Positions 56,346 to 64,000 of a stretch of 64,000 nt of DNA are shown in pieces (the first letter of the stretch is position 1; each line of letters begins with the position of its first letter). Location: the NCBI RefSeq assembly GCF_029962835.1, contig NC_080578.1, forward strand, positions 101,535,759-101,599,758, in the 5' to 3' direction. Origin of the DNA: Magnolia sinica. Lineage: Eukaryota > Streptophyta > Magnoliopsida > Magnoliales > Magnoliaceae. The position numbers and the translations under genes were made by a program. The notes beneath the pieces are model-generated. The model worked only from the letters and a program-made list of their open reading frames with translations, was not told the DNA's origin and did no database searches.

Positions 56346-56884
56346 TACTCCCAATTCCTTTCATTTGATTCCATCCAAACAACCTGAATGATCACTTGCG
56401 TCACTGCATGTGATCCCTCTTCCCTGCTAACACATCATGTGCAGAGGACGTCAGTGTCATACAAACGAAGGGCCACAGCATGAAGATCACGTGCTGTAAA
56501 CATCAGGCTGACCCATTTATTAGGTGGGCCACACATTTACTCTCGAATCATACCAACGGTTGTCCATTGGGACCTGCACAATAATTAGGTCAGGCACATC
56601 CTCGTGTTGTGGCCTACCTTTTGCACGGTTCTGATTTGCTAGGAAAATCACAAGCCGATTAGAAATACAAAGATGTACAGGAAAATTCACATACAATTGC
56701 CCGTATCTGATCATTTGATGCCATTTCCATTTGGACGGCAAGGATTTGATTTACAAAAGTGCAACAAGTGCGTCCGACGGCCCACCTAATTTGTCTAAGA
56801 TTAGACATTTTTGGTCCATGTTTTGGTATAATCTATCAAAATGGTGGGGTTCAGTTGGAATGCATTTGCATGCAATCCATGCAT

Positions 56885-57545
56885 GTATTATTTATAGAGG
56901 AGGTCTCAAGTCCTACAGCTTGGACTACAAATTACAGTCCACCCACATGTTAACCTACAACCTGTTAGAACACGTGACATTCAACCCTTCCAATAGGTTG
57001 GCCCTACCATGAAGATCTCCTAATGCAAAAATCAGCCCTATCTACTGATCCAGTAAACCATACCATATGAAAAAAATCCCAGCCATTGATAAATAACAAA
57101 ACTCAAGTATTCTCCACTCAATGACTAGGTGTTTCTGAGCTTTTCAAACGGTGATCCTCATGAATTTAGAGCTCGGCAGAATTCGATCGGATCCGAACTG
57201 AACTGAAGGCTTATATCGGTGCGGATCGAGTGGAACCATTCAGATCCGATCGTACATCGGATCGAGTTCGGATTATGGTCAATTCAAAATCCGAACAAAC
57301 CCTAACCCCTCTTTCTCTACTAGCAAAGATTCGGATTGAATCGAATTAGCCCCGATGGACTCAGTCCTGGATTGGATCGAGTCGAGTTGGACCCAATCTG
57401 GTCCGACTCGACTTGATGCCCACCTCTATTCATCATGGGTCCAAGATAATGGACGGATTCGATTTAGTATATCCATCAAAGGTTGGAAGTTATCAGGTGG
57501 TGGACCATAACTTATAGTGCAACCGGTTGGACCTGAGACCTCTTA
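56885..57545. mobile_element. AGAGGTCTCAAGTCC inverted-repeat element, split by 57167-57428
   Basis: The left end AGAGGAGGTCTCAAGTCCTA (about 56898) and right end GGTTGGACCTGAGACCTCTT (about 57543) are inverted repeats. The body matches 44125-44432 in order, but between CGGTGATCCTCATGAAT and TTCATCATGGGTCC it contains a foreign 262-bp element. This family is therefore the older host. It is non-coding. Confidence 0.7.
57167..57428. mobile_element. hAT-like MITE nested in another element, GATCGGATC-rich
   Basis: The ends TAGAGCTCGGCAGAATTCG (57167) and, on the complement, TAGAGGTGGGCATCAAGTCG (57428) are of the same TAGxG type as 35948-36202. The interior is rich in GGATCGAGT/ACTCGATCC words in both directions. 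Flanking bases (CCTCATGA / ATTCATCA region) are only partly alike, so the target duplication has decayed or the ends are slightly off. Confidence 0.65.
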
Positions 57546-57599
57546 TTTATATAGCCAGCGACAGACAACAGCCATTTACATATTTAGTTATAAAAAAGA

Positions 57600-58250
57600 A
57601 AAAAGAAAAAGGTTTGTGTCATGTGATGACACGTCAAATTGTGTCTAGGTTGTCACAACCAAACGTAGACACCAGTTGATGAGGTGGGGTCCACCAGATG
57701 ATCGGCTTTCATCGTTATCTACCTGCCTGTTTGGCTGCCACTTAAAGGATGAGTTCATCTCATTTTAATGAATTGTTTCATACGCTACCATGCAAACATC
57801 ACATCGATTTGACAAATATTAACCATTTGATCAATGGTCGTTAATACGAACGGTCAAGATTGTTTAGACAAAAAATGTGTCCAATCAGCAATTTGATCTG
57901 TCTATTTTTGAGGGCTCATCATGGATTGCTTATGATTTTAAAGAAGCCTTTTTTTAAGGAAATTGTAAGAATCTCATCCAAGGTTTGGAAAAAGGATAGC
58001 CGTAGAAAATAAAGCTGAATCAAGGATGGTTAGATTATCCGAACAGGGTGATTTCTGCATGGAAGCCTATCAAATGTGGTCTGGACTTAATGGACGGTTG
58101 AGATCGATCGTTTGGACTGTACAAGGGATTCAATGCAACTAGGAGCATAATAACTTATAGCGCTCTGTAGCACGGAGCATTTTTCATTGCTTTGTAATCC
58201 GCAGAAAAAGAATATAACGCATGCAGTCGGATTGCCTGCAAGGACGAAGT
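57600..58250. other. Intergenic DNA without a recognisable gene
   Basis: No coding frame, repeat ends or regulatory motifs that I can support. It contains scattered ATCGATC and GTCCAATCAGCAATTTGATC words without structure. Confidence 0.5.
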
Positions 58251-58259
58251 TCCAGCGTG

Positions 58260-58704
58260 GGAAGCTAGGTGGGGCCCACCGTTATGTTTAGAAGACATCA
58301 ATCCCGTCCATCCGTTTTTACAGATCATTTTAGGATCTGATCCCAAAATTGAGGTGGATTCAAAACTCACGTGAACCACACGATAGGAAAAAAAAATGAG
58401 GAGGGAAATGCCTACCGTTGAAACCTTTCCAGGGTCCACCTTCAATTTCATATGCCATCCAAACCTTTCGTAAGGTCATTCGCACTGGGATGAACTGAAA
58501 ACACAAAAACATTAGCCTGATGCAAAACTTCTGTGGCCCCACGAATGTTTCAATCAAAGCCGTTCAATCTCCACTGTTTCCTATCGTATGGTCCACTTTA
58601 GTTTTGAATCCGCCTCAATTTTTCTCGGTCCTAACATAATATTGCAAAACGGATGGACGGGGTGGATTTAACACAAAGATTGCAGTGGGCCGCACCTAAC
58701 TTCC
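58260..58704. mobile_element. Inverted-repeat element of the GGGGCCCACC family
   Basis: The left end GGAAGCTAGGTGGGGCCCAC and the complement of the right end, GGAAGTTAGGTGCGGCCCAC, are inverted repeats. They continue into the CCGTCCATCCGTTTT / AAAACGGATGGACGG arms. The interior shares AACTGAAAACACAAAAACAT, TTAGCCTGATGCAAAACTTC and AATGCCTACCGTTGAAACCT with the promoter-proximal copy at 7343-7779. It is 445 bp and non-coding. Confidence 0.85.
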
Positions 58705-58884
58705 GATCTCAAAAGTTTCTGCGACCAGGGTCCAAGCCATCCATCAGATGTGCTGCACGGATCCAAACCATGCATCAGATGCGTCCCATCATGTTAACCC
58801 CAGGTCCAAAAATTCATCCTAATCTATAACCCAAATGGGCCCCACCACAGGAAATAGTGGAGGTGGGCCACCCACCGTCCGCTC

Positions 58885-59620
58885 ACCTGTGGAGCCCACC
58901 GTGATGTTTATACCCCCATCCAACCCGTTCATTGTGTTCATCCTACTGGGATGAGGGAGAATACCAAAAACCAAGCCATTCCAGAACTTCAGTGGGCCCC
59001 ACCATGAGATTTAGAGGCTTTAGGCGTGGTTTTACACTGTTACAGACAGTATGGCCCACCTGAGTCTCGGCTCTGATGTAAGTTTCGGATGGTTAACACT
59101 CTTCACGGTGGGGCCCACACTCATGTGAACATTTCCCACATATAAGATTGCGTAAAAGAGAAATTCTCCTCCGAGTTGCATCTGGCTACCCGGACAGTCC
59201 AATCCATCGATCCGAACAAATCCGCTCCGTCCATCAGTTTCACAAGACCACAATAGGACAGTCGTATAAAAATCAGGCAGATCCAAAACTCACGTGGGCC
59301 ATACACATGAAACAGTGGGGATTGAAGGCCCACCATTGGAAATTTTGTGGTGGCCACAGAAGTTTTGCATCAGGATGATATTTGTACCTACAGTTTATCT
59401 GAGTGGTAATAACCCAATGAACGGTTCGGATGGCATATAAAAATCATGGTCGGCTGCAGAAAGGTTTCAATGGTGGACGTTTCCATTCCCACTGTTTAAA
59501 CCAAACGAGGCTTGGATCTGCCTGATTGTTAGAATCCTATCCTATTGCCGTCTTTCAAAACCGATGAACGGAGTGGATTTGTCACTGGCATCTCTGTGGG
59601 CCCCACACAGCTTCCGACGA
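58885..59620. mobile_element. Further GGGGCCCACC-family sequence, possibly two nested copies
   Basis: The left arm CCTGTGGAGCCCACCGTGATGTTTAT (58888) faces the right arm ATGAACGGAGTGGATTTGTC...GTGGGCCCCACACAGCTTCC (59563-59617). A second left-type arm, GGTGGGGCCCACACTCATGTG, occurs at 59107. The interior between 59270 and 59540 has the family words ACTCACGTGGGCCATACACATGAAACAGTGGGG. The arrangement suggests one copy inserted in another. Boundaries are approximate. Confidence 0.5.
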
Positions 59621-60422
59621 CAGGAACTTCCTGTCCATCCGCATCCTTTCCAGCCCTCACAGATACGATGAAATAGATGGCGACTGAATCAAGAAGGACC
59701 TAAATCAACGGACAAGCTTGTCCGGAAGCGATCCGCTCTTTTTCTTCTTTCCACGTCGTTTCTTTCACTCATGATACAATCCATGCGTCGCATCGGACGT
59801 GGGTGCTAAGAATGAAAACCGATGTGGCTTTCAGTGGGCCATCCATCATCTGTCCTGTATGTGTTTTTTTCCTTAGGAATGGGGCCCACATGGGTACCAT
59901 ACACCATCATATACAGTAGGTTTGTGTCTCTCTCTTTGCTAGATTATCTTAACCGCAAGCTTCCATGGGCCCACCATTTAAAGATGGTTGGTGGGAATCT
60001 GTAAGCATTTCAAAATATGAAATTTCAAGAATCCATTTCAAAAATGATGCTACGAACCCTGCATATCAAGCATCACACTCTGCCAGAGTATCAAGTAATT
60101 CCCATTTACATTATCCAACGGGTTGTCAGTTGTCCACATCATGCATGCACTGTAGCTGATGTGCCAACTTCCAAGATGAGAAATAGTTAATGATCCAGGT
60201 TTAATAAAGAAAACATTTGGATGGTTTGGATTGAAGTTCATATCTGGACGACCTGCAGGACATGATCATCCCATGCATGTGATTTTTGTGAGATGGTAGA
60301 TGCATGTTATGGACAATCCGTCCCGATTATCGGTGCCAATTCAGGTGTAAACATATAATGTTGACACGTGGCGGAATCCCATTAATCCATGAGAATGTGG
60401 ACACATCATATATGAAGACCAA

Positions 60423-60503
60423 CCACACGTGTAGGATTAGACTTTTTTTTTTTTTTAACACACGCACACACACCCCACACCCCACACGTGTAGGATTAGA
60501 CTT
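60423..60503 (-). mobile_element. 5'-truncated SINE tail with 22-bp TSD
   Basis: A perfect 22-bp direct repeat (60423-60444 and 60482-60503, CCACACGTGTAGGATTAGAC core) flanks only 37 bp, consisting of a T run and AACACACGCACACACACCCC. That text equals the 3' end of the minus-strand SINEs at 30439 and 55759 (tail, then ACACACGC). It is best read as an insertion in which reverse transcription stopped almost at once, leaving just the tail. Confidence 0.8.
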
Positions 60504-61199
60504 ACTCGTGATTCAATCTTCACTATTTAGATTCCATGCAATGAAAATCAGGCAGAGTGAAAATCATGTGGACCACAAATTTCCACTCAATTTGAACCGT
60601 TGATCAATTTTATCTTCAACCATTCATTTCTTTTGTGGCCCACCTGGTGATCCATCTACAGTTGCTTCTATTTACAGAGACGGCATCTGCATTCTCAGGA
60701 TTGCTGAACCAGAAGCTCAGATCTTTCGCACGTGTCCTCATTGCACGTGTGAAGCAAATGCACTTCAATTGCAAGCAACACATCCACAGAAGCCAAATCA
60801 TGGGACCCACCATGCTTGTAGCATATCCTAAAATTAGGGTAGTAAAGGTATTCAATTATATTACCACATAAATTTAAAATAATTAAAAACAAAAGAGTTG
60901 GAATACAGCCGTCCAACCAGTGGGCCCTATCTCTAGATAGTGTGGACCACCATGCCACGGCATGATGAGCACTTTACTTGGGAAAGAAATTACTTCTAAA
61001 ACAAGGATCCTATCAATATCATATTCTAAAAACCATAGATAATATTTCTCCAGATAATACATGTGTGTTAATTCATATAGGACTAGCAAATGGTCGCGCG
61101 TATGCAAACTTTTCCAAAAAAACTAATCTGAAAATAGATTCTAAATTTCTAAAAAAGCTCATTAAAAAACAAACAAGACCAACAATATTATATCCTTAA

Positions 61200-61422
61200 A
61201 TTTCTTACCAGATGAGATGATGATTAGTAGGTCTCCCTCAGATTTCTTACTAAAAGAGATGATTATTAGTACATTAAAGGAAAGTGTGTGCTCTTTATCA
61301 CTATCGTCGAGGGCGGGTTACTAGCTCTGTTTACCTCGGGATACTGGAGCTAATAGCTTTAAACTGCGCCAAAAGGATATGAAATAATTATAGAAAATCT
61401 TCTTTTGGAGGGATTTTTTATT

Positions 61423-61459
<37 letters not shown>

Positions 61460-62570
61460 TTGTCATTTTAGAGGATCCCTATCTTATTCTCCACAAAACA
61501 CAATTTTGTTTCCCATCCTTTCTATAAAACCAGAGAAGCTGGTATGACAATGTAAGGTATTTGGATGGCAAAGAAAAAAATAAGGTTTTGTAAAGCATTT
61601 TTTATAATTAAATTTTTTGACATAAGAACTAAAATAACAACTCTCTAATGTATTATTTATGCTTGCTATTTGTTTCGCTTAAAGTTTATCATATGATAGA
61701 TGCCTATTATGTTGCTTGTATTAAAGTTGAATGTAATTCAATTCGGACCAAAGGCCTTTGATCCCAAGTGCCAAAATATACTTATAATAAGTTCATTTTA
61801 ATTTTAAAATTAGACTTATCTTTCCAGGTTGTTTAAATGACATTTTGATCATAAGTTACTTAAGGAGAGCTACTTATGCATGAAGTAGCTTATTTTGATT
61901 TTTACTTATTAAACTAAATTAACTAATTAATTTTAAATTAAAAAAGTTACTTAAACTAAACTTATCTACTTTTGTAAGTAGCAAAAGTAACTTACACAAT
62001 GAAAGATGAGATTTGACAAATTTCCCTATCCAAAAGATCTCTTGCTTATCTTACTCCAAGATATTCCTGCCACATGCAATCATCTATATGGCTTAGTCTG
62101 ACATAGTCAGATAAGGATCCAGGCACTGTTTGAACAGAGCCCCTGGATATAAAAATCCATATCTCATTGCCATCAATATAGCAGTTGTACCATCATCTTT
62201 TCATGCCAACATCAACATGTTACGTCCGTTGAATATTCAATCGTTACAAAAGGTGGGCCATATGATATGATATGATAAGAAAATCAGGCCACTTCACTCA
62301 TAGAGCGTGATCCAACATCAAAACCAACAGACAACCAACAGACAGCCAACGGTATGATTCAGTGCACTGGAGTGGCCCAGATGATAAGTGGACCCGCTTG
62401 ATTTCAATATCATCTGTGAGAAAGGTTGGCGTGAAGACAAAAATGGCTGTATCAGAACTATGGTACAGCCGCTTGTTCGATTTCGTAAAGGTCTTTACCG
62501 TCATGGATTGGCTAATGACAGCTAGCAGCCGTAAAAATTCCAAAACATAAATAAATAAATAAATAGATAA
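61200..62570. other. AT-rich intergenic DNA with a (TTA)n tract
   Basis: No gene. A (TTA)n microsatellite covers 61428-61459. 61780-62000 holds AAGTAACTTA/TAAGTTACTT words in both directions (a decayed inverted-repeat element is possible). 62260-62280 has a short ATGATATGATATGATA run. Confidence 0.5.
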
Positions 62571-62573
62571 AAT

Positions 62574-62846
62574 GGGCCCATTGTGATGTTTACGTGGCCA
62601 TCATCTCCGTCCATCTGGCAGGTTGCCTCTGAGGTGCATCCAAGACTCAAGTAGGCTAAAATCACAATAAACAGCAGCAGTTGCATGCCCACCGTTGAAA
62701 CCTTTTGGGCCTCTCCATCCCCACTTTTTCCTCTTGTGTGGGCCACTTGAGCTGTAGATATGCCTCATTTTTTGGAACACGTACTAAAATGAGCTTGCTC
62801 AACTAATGGACGGAGCAGATGTCACATAAACACCGTGGTGGGCCCC
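62574..62846. mobile_element. Short inverted-repeat element of the GGGGCCCACC family
   Basis: The left arm GGGCCCATTGTGATGTTTAC pairs with the right arm ATAAACACCGTGGTGGGCCCC. CATCTCCGTCCATCTG mirrors CTAATGGACGGAGCAGATG. At 273 bp it is shorter than the other copies, as in internally deleted derivatives. It is non-coding. Confidence 0.75.
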
Positions 62847-63545
62847 ATAGATATTGTTCCACGGGCTCCTTGTAGTGGGAAGGAAATTGTCCGACTCGTA
62901 CTGGCAATGGGCCAGTGTCATTCGAGAAAAAGCTAATTTCTGAGAAAGGACGGTTGGATGGGCCCGTTTGGATGGAAAAAATCAGCAAAAGATCTGGAGA
63001 CCCGACCATTGCCACCTTCGAAGACGTGGGATGTCTCCGCCAAAACAATATATTAAGGTTCTAAGTACACGTGTGAGAACATCTCAGGTCGACGTGAATG
63101 GTGCCGTAAAGGGCCCACTCAGTGCCGAGAGGACCATTATTTAGGTGATCAAGACCCTGATGACATATCCCTCAAATTGCTACCAGACTGAAGATCCTGT
63201 CCGTCCAACTTTCTAGGTGGATGGAAGTGTTTTCTCCACTGTCTATTAGCAGGCTCTACTGATGTAACGGTTGGAGTGCACTCTTCCCATGATTTGGGTC
63301 TATTATATTCTATAGACCCGTAACATCTGTAACGGCTGGATTTAGATGGCTTAGAAGATGCCACGTGTTATTCATATACGCGGTGTAAATAGACTTAGGG
63401 CCTGTTTGATTTTCTAAGCTAAACCTAATTAATTATAAATTAGTAATGATTATTTTCATAGGTAATTACCGCATTATTTTTTAAGATTAATTTAACTGTT
63501 ACTTTTTTGAACGCTAAAATGGAGGATGCTGCTAAATATTTGTAA

Positions 63546-63735
63546 GGCCCACCGTGATGTATGTGGATTATCCACATCGTCCTTCCATTGTGCCAAGTGA
63601 ATTTAGGGCATACACCCGGATCCATAGCTCAACTGGCAAACTGAGTGGGTTGAGGTCTTGGTATCAATCCCTAGTGGGGGTGGCTAACATGGAGTGTGTG
63701 TACTGACATGGGTGTGTATTGACAAGCTAACCCTT

Positions 63736-63774
<39 letters not shown>

Positions 63775-63930
63775 GAATTTAAGGCATACCCAAAAAATGA
63801 ACTAGATTTAAATTTCAAGTAGACCACACCAAAGAAAAAGGTAATCAAACACCCACAATTAAAAACTTCTTATGGCCACTGTTAACTTTGGTGTGGACCA
63901 CTTCATGTACACGTGTAAATGAAAGGAGCT
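63546..63930. mobile_element. GGGGCCCACC-family sequence interrupted by a SINE
   Basis: The left arm GGCCCACCGTGATGTATGTGGATTATCCA begins at 63546. After the SINE at 63614-63773 the family sequence resumes (CATACCCAAAAAATGAACTAG, then CAAGTAGACCACACCAAAGAAAAAGG). The right arm is not clear before 63930. Confidence 0.5.
63614..63773 (+). mobile_element. tRNA-derived SINE with 16-bp TSD and about 36-nt poly-A
   Basis: The head ATCCATAGCTCAACTGGCAA contains a pol-III A box (TAGCTCAACTGG). About 30 bp later GGTATCAATCCC stands as a slightly changed B box. The body ends in a pure A run (about 63738-63772). The flanks 63598-63613 and 63774-63789 agree at 15 of 16 positions (TGAATTTA-GGCATAC). It is a different family from the two minus-strand SINEs, which have AT-repeat tails. 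The long pure A tail argues for a recent insertion. Confidence 0.9.
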
Positions 63931-64000
63931 GGAAATTGAACATTCTTGGTAAATTAAATTTTAGAATTTTTGGGAACAGTTCTCTAAAGAAATAAATATT

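Noticed and set aside
63614..63690. tRNA gene at the tRNA-like head
   Set aside because: The B box is altered, no acceptor stem closes, and the unit ends in poly-A with a TSD, so it is a SINE.

Overview
This is nuclear DNA from a flowering plant. The evidence is two recognisable plant-specific or plant-type genes with canonical GT-AG introns, a gene-poor and transposon-rich background, and introns of up to 14 kb packed with transposon remnants. Large TE-filled introns and an abundant GGGGCCCACC-type terminal-inverted-repeat family would suit an early-diverging angiosperm or magnoliid, but that placement is a guess. Nothing here is bacterial, viral-coding, rRNA, CRISPR or an intact tRNA gene.

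Layout: 1-7150 is intergenic, with a three-copy 130-bp tandem repeat and one inverted-repeat element. 7150-7980 is a probably nested inverted-repeat element lying against a promoter. 8242-25107 (+) is a FRIGIDA-LIKE gene of the FRL4 type in three coding exons (533 aa). Its first intron is 14 kb and holds Ty3/gypsy gag and pol remnants, an L1-type LINE, an AACGG-palindrome element, an LTR fragment and two local duplications. 25108-29180 is the downstream spacer, containing inverted-repeat elements and an isolated promoter-like block (3 x 25-bp repeat plus TATA). 29180-29384 is a possible untranslated first exon. 34257-52135 (+) is a BRAP2/BRIZ-type E3 ubiquitin ligase gene in twelve coding exons (478 aa), with two introns over 6 kb. 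52136-64000 is intergenic, with RTE-type LINE pieces, three SINE insertions (one a bare tail) and several inverted-repeat elements.

The two genes lie on the same strand about 9 kb apart (coding end to coding start). Nothing in the sequence links them functionally. FRL proteins are nuclear relatives of the flowering regulator FRIGIDA. BRIZ proteins are RING/ZnF-UBP ubiquitin ligases reported to be needed for seed germination in Arabidopsis. Both coding sequences were assembled here by reading splice sites and comparing with remembered family sequence. No stop or frameshift remains in either model.

The most informative non-genic material is a set of transposon insertions with readable target-site duplications: a TRIM element with 5-bp TSD and initiator-Met tRNA primer site (38912-39515), two hAT-like elements with perfect 8-bp TSDs (30792-31529 and 35948-36202), tRNA-derived SINEs with 12-22 bp TSDs (30439-30587, 55759-55904, 60445-60481, 63614-63773), and a 5'-truncated L1 whose 5' junction carries a copied piece of upstream host DNA (37242-37843). 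I found no convincing new gene system.
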